Assembly (NCBI RefSeq): GCF_042652985.1
Contig: NZ_JBHSHQ010000011.1
Coordinates: 53,330-117,329, forward strand
DNA length: 64,000 bases
Source of the DNA: Ruoffia tabacinasalis
GTDB taxonomy: Bacteria; Bacillota; Bacilli; Lactobacillales; Aerococcaceae
Direction: 5' to 3'
Positions 53,652 to 62,398 of the stretch are shown here, piece by piece. Made by a program: the position numbers and the translations under genes. The notes under the pieces are model-generated. The model was not told the origin of the DNA. It ran no database searches and saw nothing but the letters and a program-made list of their open reading frames with translations. The first letter of the stretch is position 1; every line of letters starts with the position of its first letter.

Positions 53652-53697
53652 AGCTCAACCATTGTGGTTTATGACCATGATTGTTGAGCTTTTTTTG
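53652..53697 (+). terminator. Terminator of thrS
   Basis: AGCTCAAC near 53652 pairs with GTTGAGCT ending at 53690, with an imperfect inner stem; TTTTTT follows. Confidence 0.88.
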
Positions 53698-53811
53698 CTT
53701 GGGAGTGAGGGACTAAAGTGCCGACCACATTTTGCGTATCTCGTGACTTTACCATATGTTAGCGCTAAGCTTGTTGTATAGAGTGTATAACAACTTAAGG
53801 AGGATCATATT

Positions 53812-54174
53812 ATGGCAAAAATACATATTAAAAGAGCTTACGATGATGCGAAAGACCAAGATGGTTTCCGTATATTAGTGGATCGTTTATGGCCAAGGGG
53901 CATTAAAAAGGAAGACTTACATCATGATGAGTGGTTTAAAGGCATTGCGCCCTCATCAGATTTGCGAAAAGACTTTGATCATGAAGATGACAAATTTACT
54001 TGGTTTAAAGAACATTATGAAAAAGAATTAAATAATAATGATGAGAAAGATTCATGGCTTTCATTAGTCAAAGAAAAATTAGATGACGGTCCCGTAACTT
54101 TACTATATGCAGCCAAAGACAAGGACAACAATAATGCGGTCGTATTAAAAGAATGGACAGAGGATCATCTATAA
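53812..54174 (+). CDS. DUF488 (YeaO-type) protein
   Basis: 120 residues, with GFRILVDRLWPRGIKKEDL, FKGIAPSSDLRKDF and VTLLYAAKD typical of DUF488. Function not established. AAGGAGG precedes the start. Confidence 0.9.
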   Translation: MAKIHIKRAYDDAKDQDGFRILVDRLWPRGIKKEDLHHDEWFKGIAPSSDLRKDFDHEDDKFTWFKEHYEKELNNNDEKDSWLSLVKEKLDDGPVTLLYAAKDKDNNNAVVLKEWTEDHL

Positions 54175-54266
54175 AAATACTCGATACAGTCAATTTCATT
54201 TTACTTTTAACCGTTAACATCGCTATAATGGAATGAAAGAGATTGAAAATTCGAGGAGGAAAATAA

Positions 54267-54902
54267 ATGGTTTTTGAAATTGTAGTGATCGTAATATTGG
54301 TTATCTTACTCGTCAACCAATTTAATTTATGGAATCGCTTTACAGTTTGGTTTAATCAACAATCTGATAGCGAAGCGGGGGAAAGTGGACGCAATTATAA
54401 AGGGTATATCTTTATTGTACTTATTGGAGCAATCTTCGCTTTCATCACAGCTTACTTTCAAACAGCTAGAGAGATTAACTTTGCAGCAACATCCTTAGCG
54501 CTAGAACAATTAGCAATGAACAACGAAGTGATTGCGGAATCAGCAATGAATGCCCAAACAACCGCATTCCAAAACGCCTTTGACTTCACATCATTGTACT
54601 GGCAAAAATTCTTTGAAAATGCGACACTGTTCATTCTATTACCAGTCTTAATTAGTTTAGGAACAGTATTCATGCAAGATGAAATGAAGAAGACAAAAGA
54701 AGAGTTAGCGCAAGTTACGATTGCTGATTCGAAAAAAGTTGAACCAGAATCTGAAATAGAAGTGACAGAAACAACTGAACCTATTGAACCTATTGTAACA
54801 ACTGAACCCACAGAAGAACCCATAGTCAATGAAGACATTGCTGTATTAGCCGAAGAAGAAATCAAGGAAGAAGCAGAAGACGATACAACTGAATTGTCAT
54901 AA
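54267..54902 (+). CDS. Membrane protein with acidic cytoplasmic-type tail
   Basis: 211 residues: helices at ~3-20, ~47-66 and ~115-133, then a 75-residue Glu/Thr/Pro-rich acidic tail (TTEPIEPIV, EEIKEEAEDD). GAGGAGG precedes ATG 54267. No family recognised. Confidence 0.65.
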   Translation: MVFEIVVIVILVILLVNQFNLWNRFTVWFNQQSDSEAGESGRNYKGYIFIVLIGAIFAFITAYFQTAREINFAATSLALEQLAMNNEVIAESAMNAQTTAFQNAFDFTSLYWQKFFENATLFILLPVLISLGTVFMQDEMKKTKEELAQVTIADSKKVEPESEIEVTETTEPIEPIVTTEPTEEPIVNEDIAVLAEEEIKEEAEDDTTELS

Positions 54903-54907
54903 CAAAA

Positions 54908-54947
54908 AATGAGTTAGTGAGATTTTCTCACTAACTCATTTTTTTAT
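54908..54947. terminator. Bidirectional terminator
   Basis: AATGAGTTAGTGAGA (54908-54922) and TCTCACTAACTCATT (54926-54940) are perfectly complementary with a 3-nt loop and flanking A/T runs; it serves convergent genes. Confidence 0.92.
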
Positions 54948-55723
54948 TTATCTTTTAATCGATTTGTACGTAATTGGTTTCGGTCACTAAAGAATGAACG
55001 ATACGTTAAGTAAGTCGCGATATAAGTAGAGATTGCCGTAGAGGCTAGCATCATAAACATAACCATAATTTGGTAAAGAATGGCTTTAGTAGGATCAATT
55101 CCCGCAAACATTAAACCAGCCATCATGCCAGGTAAAGTCACTAATCCAACAGTCTTCGTACTATCAATCGTTGGCTGTAAACCACGACTCATTGTAGCTT
55201 TTAGAATCGATTGGGACGCTTGATAGGGTGTCGCACCTAGAGCTAATTTTTCTTGCACAGCTTGCGCTTGGTCTGTAAACGTCTGTGATAGGGTAGAGAA
55301 TGCTAAACCAATCGAACTCATGGATCCACCGATAATCATCCCAGTAATTGGAATGAGTTGAGAAGGTGTAAACTCTAAACTACCTGAGAGAACAAGCACA
55401 CTAATCGTAATCGTCGCTGTGGTTAAAATCGCAATTAAAGAATTGATAAAGGCATTTTTCAAACCTTTCCCACGTTGTCCCGCATTCCAACTAGCATTTA
55501 ATATCATGACTAGCATCATTGCTAGTGTTACAAATGTGTTGTTAACTTGGAATATTCCTTGTAATAGGAAACCAACCACAACGAGTTGAACAATCATGCG
55601 GACAATCGCAATAATTAAATCTTTTTCAAGTTTTAATTTTTCTCGGTATGAAATGACAATCGCAATAATAACTAAAATAAAAGACAAGATTAAAGAAGTT
55701 GGGGTTACATTAAGCTGGTTCAT
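54944..55723 (-). CDS. fetB: FetB-type (UPF0014) ABC permease
   Basis: 259 residues, about seven membrane helices; conserved ALGATPYQASQSILKATMSRGLQPTIDSTKTVGLVTLPGMMAG is the family hallmark. With FetA it forms an exporter associated with iron homeostasis and oxidative stress resistance in E. coli; substrate here unproven. GAGGA precedes ATG 55723, which lies within the end of fetA. Confidence 0.9.
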   Translation of the reverse strand: MNQLNVTPTSLILSFILVIIAIVISYREKLKLEKDLIIAIVRMIVQLVVVGFLLQGIFQVNNTFVTLAMMLVMILNASWNAGQRGKGLKNAFINSLIAILTTATITISVLVLSGSLEFTPSQLIPITGMIIGGSMSSIGLAFSTLSQTFTDQAQAVQEKLALGATPYQASQSILKATMSRGLQPTIDSTKTVGLVTLPGMMAGLMFAGIDPTKAILYQIMVMFMMLASTAISTYIATYLTYRSFFSDRNQLRTNRLKDK

Positions 55724-56387
55724 GATTATCCTCACTTTCATCGAAGGCTATTTTATCTAAGGTGATAATTCGGTCAGCTAATTGTTGTTCTTTTTCAATG
55801 TGGCTGACTAAAATAACTGTGACATTATTCTCTTTACGGTATTGGTCTAACCATTCCCAGATGATTTTTCGAGTATCTGAATCTAGGGCACTCGTAATCT
55901 CATCAAGTAAGAGAATATCAGGGCGGAATTGAACGTTACGAATTAAAGCCACACGCTGTTTCTCTCCACCAGATAAAGTTGTAATATCTTTATCTAAATA
56001 TGACTTCGGTAATTGAACATGTGAAAGCAAATCTTTCGCAAGTTCTTCATCAAAGTCCATATCGCGAATATCATAACTAAACTTTAAGTTATCGCGAACT
56101 GTTTCGCCAAATAAGGTTGGCGCTTGGAAACAATACGAGACATTTTGTCGTAAGTCAATGGGATCAATGTCTTCGACATTCTCACCTTTATATAAATAGT
56201 CACCTGACGTTGTTAAAGCAGGGCTTTGTAATTGCGCAAGGTATTTGAGTACGGTACTTTTACCGCTCCCAGAAGGGCCATTAATCGTAAGAATTTCGTT
56301 GGGGTGTACGTCGAATGATAAGTTACTTATGATTGTTTGCGTATTGGTTTTAATTGTTAGATTATTAATCTGTATAAGTTCTGACAC
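55710..56387 (-). CDS. fetA: FetA-type ABC transporter ATPase
   Basis: 225 residues: Walker A GPSGSGKST, signature LSGGEKQRVALIRN, Walker B ILLLDEITSALD. GTG 56387 follows AAAGGTG by six bases and is preferred to GTG 56396, which lies inside that site. Overlaps fetB by 14 bases. Confidence 0.88.
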   Translation of the reverse strand: MSELIQINNLTIKTNTQTIISNLSFDVHPNEILTINGPSGSGKSTVLKYLAQLQSPALTTSGDYLYKGENVEDIDPIDLRQNVSYCFQAPTLFGETVRDNLKFSYDIRDMDFDEELAKDLLSHVQLPKSYLDKDITTLSGGEKQRVALIRNVQFRPDILLLDEITSALDSDTRKIIWEWLDQYRKENNVTVILVSHIEKEQQLADRIITLDKIAFDESEDNHEPA

Positions 56388-56473
56388 GGTAATCACCTTT
56401 CTTTGAAAAACATATTACCTAATTGTAAGTATTATAATTGGACTTTGCAAGACATACTAAAAATATATATAAA

Positions 56474-56524
56474 AACTCTGAGCCAATGTCATGAACTAAC
56501 ACCGGATCAGAGTTGCTTTGTTAA
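56474..56524 (-). terminator. Terminator of the cupin gene
   Basis: AACTCTGA (56474-56481) pairs with TCAGAGTT (56517-56524); on the minus strand a T-run follows. Confidence 0.65.
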
Positions 56525-56535
56525 TGATTGTTTAT

Positions 56536-56958
56536 TTAATGTTCATTCGGATCGTTTTCTGCATCTTCATGAGTCGGGTGGACTGTTCCTTCTAAGTGAT
56601 CTGGTCCAGCATATATTGTATATAACTTAAGTGGTTTATCTCCAGTATTCTCGATATTATGCCACTTATTTGCTGGAACAAATACAGCATCATCATCAGA
56701 TACTTTTATTTGTACATTTAAATCATCTTCAGTTGGCCCCATCTTACATAAGCCTTCACCATCTTCAATTCGAATAAATTGATCAATGCCTTCGTGTACT
56801 TCTAAACCAATATCATCCCCTGGTTGAATTGACATGACAGTTACTTGTAATTTTTCGCCTGTCCAAATTGTCGTACGATAGTTATTATTTTCCTTTGTTG
56901 CATCTTCGATATTTATTACATACGGCTTTTTACCATGGTCCTTGTAGTCAAATTCCAT
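56536..56958 (-). CDS. Cupin-domain protein
   Basis: 140 residues with one beta-barrel cupin: motif 1 GDDIGLEVHEGIDQFIRIEDGEG (Glu/His ligands) and motif 2 FVPANKWHNIENTGDKPL. It probably binds a divalent metal; substrate unknown. GAGGAGG precedes ATG 56958. Its tail is rich in His and Asp/Glu (PTHEDAENDPNEH). Confidence 0.87.
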   Translation of the reverse strand: MEFDYKDHGKKPYVINIEDATKENNNYRTTIWTGEKLQVTVMSIQPGDDIGLEVHEGIDQFIRIEDGEGLCKMGPTEDDLNVQIKVSDDDAVFVPANKWHNIENTGDKPLKLYTIYAGPDHLEGTVHPTHEDAENDPNEH

Positions 56959-56988
56959 ATTAAATCCTCCTCGTAATAGTTTACACAT

Positions 56989-57234
56989 CTAAAATACATA
57001 TGTTACATAGATAATAACGTTTACATAAAACTTTGTCAAATAATATAAATTTTTTTATAAAAAAGTATTGAGGGAGCAAAATATATTTATATTAGGTAAT
57101 GATTTGAAGGGGCACAATGAGAGAGTAGCTTTCTAGATTTAAAGGCAAGCTTATAAAGCAAAGGTATAGTAATTCGAGAATAGTCAACAACAGATAAATG
57201 AATCACCTATATAAGCAATACAAGTGAGGGTGAT
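56989..57234. other. Intergenic region, nothing recognised
   Basis: AT-rich spacer between the divergent cupin gene and the small gene at 57235; I see no clear operator, RNA fold or gene. Confidence 0.5.
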
Positions 57235-57396
57235 GTGTTGTTAGATCGATATTATCAACAATATAAAAAAGAAGTTATAAAATCAATTGATATTCCAGAA
57301 GAGAGTTTATTGATAACGATCGAAACAATTAATCAACTAAAAAATTATTTCACCGAAGCTGTTGAAAAGATTGATCAAATAAATAACTCGAATTAA
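57235..57396 (+). CDS. Small acidic protein, ~52-53 residues
   Basis: A GAGGG site (57226-57230) is followed by GTG 57235 and TTG 57238; TTG has the better spacing and gives 52 residues. The product is soluble and helical (LDRYYQQYKKEVIKS, LLITIETINQLKNYF) and ends at TAA before a strong terminator. Good codon usage and both signals support a real gene. Unknown function. Confidence 0.6.
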   Translation: MLLDRYYQQYKKEVIKSIDIPEESLLITIETINQLKNYFTEAVEKIDQINNSN

Positions 57397-57415
57397 TCAG
57401 GTGCAAGCTATTAAA

Positions 57416-57452
57416 AGCCCCCTTAAATCCAAACGAGGATTAAAAGGGGGCT
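57416..57452. terminator. Terminator
   Basis: AGCCCCCTTAAATCC (57416-57430) pairs with GGATTAAAAGGGGGCT (57437-57452) with one bulge, between convergent genes. Confidence 0.82.
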
Positions 57453-57466
57453 CTTCTTAAATAAAA

Positions 57467-57877
57467 CTATTTAACTGCTTTAATACTATCCATTAATACT
57501 TTAAAGAAAAAGCCAAGACCAATTGTTAGTAGAATATGCCCAATACCAGCAATCCCAGACATCATTGCAGATGATTCCATTCCCATCACAATCATTGATC
57601 CATGGATTAACATAATTAGTAAAGATAAGCCTAAACCGGATTGGTAGAACATAATGAATTTTTTATAATGGCGGTGTGCGCTTAATTTAAATTGGTGTTC
57701 AAGAATTAATACAATTAAGAAAAAGAACATTCCTAAAATTAAAGTGTGTGTGTGTAATACCCCTAATTGAGTATAGCCAGTAAAGTCATAAATTCGAGCA
57801 AATTCACGATCAAATAATCCGAAAGCCAGACCTAAAATCATATAAATCATACTCGTACGTGCTAATTTGTGTTGCAT
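57467..57877 (-). CDS. DUF2871-family membrane protein
   Basis: 136 residues and four membrane helices, with YTQLGVLHTHTLILGMFFFL and LIHGSMIVMG. The family resembles a fragment of haem-copper oxidase subunit I, with conserved His in the helices. No role established. It begins right after the TetR gene (AAAGGAG inside the end of that gene), so it is cotranscribed and probably regulated by it. Confidence 0.85.
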   Translation of the reverse strand: MQHKLARTSMIYMILGLAFGLFDREFARIYDFTGYTQLGVLHTHTLILGMFFFLIVLILEHQFKLSAHRHYKKFIMFYQSGLGLSLLIMLIHGSMIVMGMESSAMMSGIAGIGHILLTIGLGFFFKVLMDSIKAVK

Positions 57878-57878
57878 A

Positions 57879-58490
57879 TTACTCTCCTTTTGTGTTGTTT
57901 ATGCCATGTAGTAACCAAGAAATCTTTCGATCGTATTCTAAGAGAAGTGTCTGTGAATCCCATTCATTGGCGATATATTCAGTTAAACTATTCGTAACCA
58001 ATGACATGACAAAGTATAAAAAGCTCATCGCTTCTTCTTTATTTGAGATATCAAAGTGATTCTTCTCTAATATCGTAAACCAATGATCAAACATATGTGA
58101 TTCTGAAGGAACTTTACGACGTCTCGAGAATATTAATTGATCACTTCGAGTTAAGAATTTGATTTGTTTCCATTGAATATCTTGATGATCGAGGTGACTA
58201 ATTTCCCTCAAGTAATTCGCAATCCCATCGAATAGGGCATCCTCGCTTTGTTGAATGTGCTGCATAATATCAATATGAATTGCGCGTGCCACTGTTGATA
58301 TTAAGTAATCATTCGCATCAGCCAAATCTTTAAAATACTTATAAAAAGCGCCGCGAGACATATTCATTAATGTAATAATTTCTGACACCTTCACTTGACT
58401 CAGCGGTTGATCGTAAAGAACATCCAATAAAATCAATTCAATCTGTACGCGTTTATCAGCATCTAAATGTAAAAAAGTATCTTTAGGGAT
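57879..58490 (-). CDS. TetR-family regulator, probable ATC start
   Basis: 203 residues. The TetR helix-turn-helix is at ~25-55 (VKVSEIITLMNMSRGAFYKYFKDLADAN). AGGAGG (58498-58503) is seven bases before an ATC codon at 58490, which is directly followed by PKDTFLHLDADKR, the common PKxTFxxL N-terminus of this group. The only upstream ATG (58547) has no ribosome site and would place an operator inside the coding region. It probably represses its own operon with DUF2871 via the sites at 58516-58567. Confidence 0.8.
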   Translation of the reverse strand: MPKDTFLHLDADKRVQIELILLDVLYDQPLSQVKVSEIITLMNMSRGAFYKYFKDLADANDYLISTVARAIHIDIMQHIQQSEDALFDGIANYLREISHLDHQDIQWKQIKFLTRSDQLIFSRRRKVPSESHMFDHWFTILEKNHFDISNKEEAMSFLYFVMSLVTNSLTEYIANEWDSQTLLLEYDRKISWLLHGINNTKGE

Positions 58491-58515
58491 ATGAAAACCT
58501 CCTTCATAACAAAGT

Positions 58516-58567
58516 AGTGACAAAATGTCACTGTGAGAGTATAACATGAGAGTGACACTTTGTCACT
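58516..58567. promoter_or_regulatory. Two TetR-type operators
   Basis: AGTGACA-AAA-TGTCACT (58516-58532) and AGTGACA-CTT-TGTCACT (58551-58567) are perfect 7-bp inverted repeats, 35 bp centre to centre, in the gap between the TetR gene and the divergent MmcQ-type gene. Confidence 0.8.
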
Positions 58568-58654
58568 AGCAATTAAAAATTTATAACATTTGCTTAGTTA
58601 AAGGGTTGGTGGTAAGTTTTACTTGAACAAATTATTCATAAAGGAGGGCAAATA

Positions 58655-59011
58655 ATGATTGAAAGAGAAGAGTTATTTGACTACATTGAAGATAAATATA
58701 AAGTTAAACCCGACCATCCTTGGGATACCTTTGAGAATTATGCAGCCTTGAGACATAAGGACAATGAAAAGTGGTTTGCCCTAGTTATGGACATCACTCC
58801 AGATAAGATTGGCCTAAAAGGAGATAAGAAAATCGATGTCTTGAATCTAAAAGTAAGAAATGAATTCATCGGCATGCTCAGAAAAATAGAGGGGATTTAC
58901 CAAGCTTATCACATGGACAAAGATAATTGGGTGACCATTAATTTGAGTGAGATGAATTCAATGGGTGATATTGAAGATTTAATTGAAGAAAGTTTTGATT
59001 TGACGAAATAG
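58655..59011 (+). CDS. MmcQ/YjbR-family protein
   Basis: 118 residues with HPWDTFENYAALRHKDNEKWFALVMDI and the C-terminal NLSEMNSMGDIEDLIEESFDLT, matching the double-wing MmcQ/YjbR DNA-binding-like fold. Role unknown. AAAGGAGGG precedes ATG 58655. Confidence 0.87.
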   Translation: MIEREELFDYIEDKYKVKPDHPWDTFENYAALRHKDNEKWFALVMDITPDKIGLKGDKKIDVLNLKVRNEFIGMLRKIEGIYQAYHMDKDNWVTINLSEMNSMGDIEDLIEESFDLTK

Positions 59012-59062
59012 GGTTGAGTATAATGAAGATATATTAAATCAATTCAAAAGGAGTTTTCATAT

Positions 59063-59578
59063 ATGCTTGGTTTACCTAGAGGTGAAGTGTTTTTAGTTCC
59101 CTGGACAAGTGAATGGGAAAAAGAATTTATACTAGAGAAAAGAAGAATCCAAACTAAGATTGAATCCTATACAGTTAAAATCCATCACATTGGTAGTACT
59201 GCAGTAAAGTATTTAAGTTCAAAGCCTATTATTGATATCGCAATTGAAATTGAGCAATTTAGGGATGGAGAAAAGTGTATTTCGGCCTTAGAATCACTTG
59301 GTTATACTTATCATGGTACAAACATATTACCCGATCGACATTATTTTACTAAAGGAGAACCCAGAACTCATCAAATTCATATGTATCAAACTGGAAACGA
59401 ATATTTGATAGATCAGTTAGATTTTAGAGATTATTTGAGAAATAATAGTCAAGCCAAAAATGAATATGAAACATTAAAGATAGAATTATCAAAAATAAAC
59501 AAAACAAATAAGCATAAATATGCTGAGGAAAAAACTGCATTTGTTCAATCGATATTGAGAAAAATCAATCATCCTTAA
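59063..59578 (+). CDS. GrpB-family nucleotidyltransferase-like protein
   Basis: 171 residues with VPWTSEWEKEFILEKRRI, the HHIGSTAVKYLSSKPIIDIAIEI core (nucleotidyltransferase-like GS motif and Asp) and HQIHMYQTGNEY. GrpB/UPF0157 family, function unsettled. AAAGGAG precedes ATG 59063. Confidence 0.88.
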   Translation: MLGLPRGEVFLVPWTSEWEKEFILEKRRIQTKIESYTVKIHHIGSTAVKYLSSKPIIDIAIEIEQFRDGEKCISALESLGYTYHGTNILPDRHYFTKGEPRTHQIHMYQTGNEYLIDQLDFRDYLRNNSQAKNEYETLKIELSKINKTNKHKYAEEKTAFVQSILRKINHP

Positions 59579-59661
59579 TATATGAATGAAGTTTAAAAAC
59601 AATGACCATCTTTGGAGTAGTATTGATTATAGCCTTCGTGAGTGAAAATAAATAAAAAAAT

Positions 59662-59699
59662 AGGTTTCCTATCAGCCTTTGAAAGCTGGTAGGAAACCT
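59662..59699 (-). terminator. Terminator of ssrA
   Basis: AGGTTTCCTATCAGC (59662-59676) pairs with GCTGGTAGGAAACCT (59685-59699); on the minus strand it is followed by a run of seven T's. Confidence 0.9.
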
Positions 59700-59713
59700 T
59701 AGTGAAGCTATTA

Positions 59714-60077
59714 TGGAGATGAGGAGATTCGAACTCCTGTCCAAATATCTCGCCACTTACAAATCTACGTCAATAGTTTATCCATTTAAAGTTTGGCTCA
59801 CTGTTAGCCGATAAACGGGCATCGCAGTTCGCGAGTCTGGTAATCTCTTATTTAACTTGCAGACGGAAAGTTAAATCGTATCCCACTGAATTTGAGACCG
59901 GTATCTGAGCACATGGGCGATGCCAGGCCGATCTTCACCCGCAGTTCTTAGGCTGCTAAAGCGAAATTATTGTTTGTTTTGTTTGCAGTTATATTTAACT
60001 GTAGCGTTTTTAGGAAGTCGCTGCCTTCCTGACGCATCATAAGTTCGAACAATACCTGTCGAAACCAAGACATCCCC
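59714..60077 (-). ncRNA. ssrA: tmRNA (ssrA)
   Basis: The 5' GGGGATG (60077-60071) pairs with the 3' CATCTCC (59721-59715); the T-arm GGAGTTCGAATCTCC and the 5' segment TCTTGGTTTCGACAGG are classic. The tag reading frame is GCA..TAA encoding ANKTNNNFALAA, ending in the usual protease signal. CCA is not encoded. Length about 364 nt. It rescues stalled ribosomes and tags the product for degradation. Confidence 0.97.
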
Positions 60078-60140
60078 GATATGATACTCAACTAGTATAG
60101 CACGGAGAGTATCATAAGTCAAACTTAGTCAGTCTTTTAC

Positions 60141-60914
60141 CTATTCCGACTCTAACTGAAACGTCTCCTCAGTGACTTGAGTAATTTCTTTCGGACTGTA
60201 TCTGACTTCTTTCATTTGAACCTTGCCTTCCTTATCAACAACAATTGCTGTTGTTGAAACTGTACCAAACTCTTGATTCCCATTTAGGAAAATCGAAGAA
60301 CTTTGTCTCGCATATTCCTTATCTAAATGCTCAGGGTAATGCTTAAAGTCTGGATTAGGTGTCTTGTCTTGAAAGCTTTTAATCATTTGATCGACAGATG
60401 GGGCTTGGTTCGCCTCGATCATCTGAGTTAGGTCACTTTCAGAATGAGACTGACGGTACTTAGATAGATCATCTTTCGTATTACTCACACTATGAATCCC
60501 ATCAGATAGGGGAGTCAAAGCATCCGAGACATTATCATATAGATACAGGTCATCTAGTGTTCCAAATAATAAATTATACCCGTCATAATTCAGCCGGTTC
60601 GTTCTTAATTCCTTCGCATACTCAATAGCAGTCATTTCGCCTTTAAGAAAATTCGAAATCAATTCACCACGCGATGTTAATTCAACCGGTTCATGCTTTG
60701 TAAAAGGCTGATTAGTCAAAGCGGCAAAGCGACCTGTCTTTGTCATGGCTAACCATGTTCCGCCAGCTTTCATATCACGGCCACCAATAATGTTTGGCTC
60801 ATCTTCCCAGAAATGAATCTCCTTACTTTCTCTATGGTAAGACTCATCCCGGTTAGCAATTAGTACGAATGGATACGGTCTATCCGCATCTTTATTGAAT
60901 GTAATTAAGCACAT
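60141..60914 (-). CDS. NRDE/TANGO2-family protein
   Basis: 257 residues beginning MCLITF with Cys2, then LIANRDESYHRES (the NRDE signature), GGRDMKAGGTWLAMTKTGRFAALTN and SRGELISNFL. The family has an Ntn-hydrolase-like fold and has been connected with haem or lipid handling; bacterial role uncertain. GGAGGT precedes ATG 60914, selecting it over GTG 60923. Confidence 0.9.
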   Translation of the reverse strand: MCLITFNKDADRPYPFVLIANRDESYHRESKEIHFWEDEPNIIGGRDMKAGGTWLAMTKTGRFAALTNQPFTKHEPVELTSRGELISNFLKGEMTAIEYAKELRTNRLNYDGYNLLFGTLDDLYLYDNVSDALTPLSDGIHSVSNTKDDLSKYRQSHSESDLTQMIEANQAPSVDQMIKSFQDKTPNPDFKHYPEHLDKEYARQSSSIFLNGNQEFGTVSTTAIVVDKEGKVQMKEVRYSPKEITQVTEETFQLESE

Positions 60915-61058
60915 ATGTGTCACCTCCTATATTACACTTATTAATTCATCTTCATTTGATAGTATATCATTCTGATATAAAATAAATATGAATTTGCTTC
61001 AAGTTCAAAAAATAATATATGATTAAATAATTAGCTATTTAGTTATATAATGATATGA

Positions 61059-61113
61059 ATGTGAATTCACATGGGAGATTTTCATGCAAAAAAATACCTA
61101 CACAAAGGTATTT
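61059..61113. promoter_or_regulatory. Palindrome and hairpin upstream of ald
   Basis: ATGTGAATTCACAT (61059-61072) is a perfect 14-bp palindrome. About 15 bp further, AAAATACC and GGTATTTT form a short stem, with a T-run on the minus strand. They lie in the ~300-bp gap before ald; a regulator site is possible. Confidence 0.4.
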
Positions 61114-61222
61114 TAAAAAAACAAAGTATATCATTATAACTTTTTCACTAATCATGATATACTAAATTTGTTGGAAATTTATATTTGACAATCGAAAAAG
61201 AAATTTGAGGAGAGAAATATTT

Positions 61223-62338
61223 ATGATAATTGGAATTCCGAAAGAAATTAAACCAAATGAAGATCGCGTTGGTATGACACCTGGTAACGTGCAAACGTTA
61301 GTGGATGCAGGTAATACTGTGTATGTTGGAAAACACGCTGGTGACGGATCAGGTTTTACTGATGAGGAATATATTGAAGCTGGCGCAGAAATCAAAGATG
61401 ACGCAAAAGACGTATGGGCCGCTGATATGGTAATTAAAGTAAAAGAACCTCTAGCTGAAGAATATGATTATTTCCATGATGGCTTAATCTTATTCGCCTA
61501 TCTACATCTTGCGCCTGAATTAAACTTAACTCAAGCATTATTAGATAAAGGCGTAATTGGTATTGCATACGAGACAATGGTTGAAGACGGTACGTTACCA
61601 TTACTTACTCCAATGAGTGAAGTAGCAGGACGTATGGCTGTTCAAATCGGTGCTCACTTCTTAGAAAAACAAAATGGTGGACGTGGAATTCTATTAGACG
61701 GTCTACCAGGCGTGAGCAGTGCCCACGTTGTTGTTATTGGTGGAGGTATCGTGGGATACAACGCAGCGAGACTCTCAGTTGGTATGGGAGCTAAAGTAAC
61801 AATTTTAGATATTAATCCACAACGTTTAGCTGAATTAGAAGACTTATTAGGTGGACAAGTTGAAACATTAATGTCTACTGAAGAGAATATTGCGAAAGTA
61901 ATCCAAGATGCTGACGTGGCTATTGGTTCTGTATTAATCCCAGGACGTCGCGCACCAATCTTAGTAACTGAAGATATGGTTAAGACAATGAAAGAAGGAT
62001 CTGTGATCGTCGATATCGCTGTTGACCAAGGTGGTAACTTTGAAACAACGACTCACGCGACAACACATAAAGACCCTGTATACATTAAACATGGTGTTGT
62101 TCACTATACAGTTGCGAACATTCCAGGTGCTGTACCACGAACTGCGACATTAGGATTAACTAACGTAACATTACGTTACGCACAAGAAATTATCAGCAAA
62201 GGTGTTAAAGAAGCAGCTTTAGGTAACTCAACCATCTTAACAGGAATTAATACTTATAAAGGTATTCTTACTCAAGAAGGTGTTGCTGAATCACAAGACC
62301 GTGAATTCACTGACGTACATGAGTTATTTGATAAATAA
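61223..62338 (+). CDS. ald: Alanine dehydrogenase
   Basis: 371 residues, full length. MIIGIPKEIKPNEDRVGMTP with substrate Arg15, IKVKEPLAEEY with Lys, LPLLTPMSEVAGRMAVQ, and the NAD motif VVIGGGIVGYNAARLSVGMGA, then DVAIGSVLIPGRRAP and DQGGNFETT. It interconverts alanine and pyruvate plus ammonia. ATG 61223 follows GAGGAGAG; an ATG 18 bases upstream lacks a site. Confidence 0.96.
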   Translation: MIIGIPKEIKPNEDRVGMTPGNVQTLVDAGNTVYVGKHAGDGSGFTDEEYIEAGAEIKDDAKDVWAADMVIKVKEPLAEEYDYFHDGLILFAYLHLAPELNLTQALLDKGVIGIAYETMVEDGTLPLLTPMSEVAGRMAVQIGAHFLEKQNGGRGILLDGLPGVSSAHVVVIGGGIVGYNAARLSVGMGAKVTILDINPQRLAELEDLLGGQVETLMSTEENIAKVIQDADVAIGSVLIPGRRAPILVTEDMVKTMKEGSVIVDIAVDQGGNFETTTHATTHKDPVYIKHGVVHYTVANIPGAVPRTATLGLTNVTLRYAQEIISKGVKEAALGNSTILTGINTYKGILTQEGVAESQDREFTDVHELFDK

Positions 62339-62356
62339 TTAATTGAATGAAGGTTT

Positions 62357-62389
62357 AACCCGGGAGCAGAGATGCTTCTGGGTTTTTGT
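62357..62389 (+). terminator. Terminator of ald
   Basis: AACCCGGGAGCA (62357-62368) pairs with TGCTTCTGGGTT (62373-62384) with one mismatch or wobble; T-run follows. Confidence 0.85.
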
Positions 62390-62398
62390 GTTTTTTAA

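Noticed and set aside
58491..58547. Longer TetR protein starting at ATG 58547
   Set aside because: There is no ribosome site before 58547 and the first operator would lie within the coding sequence; AGGAGG points to 58490.
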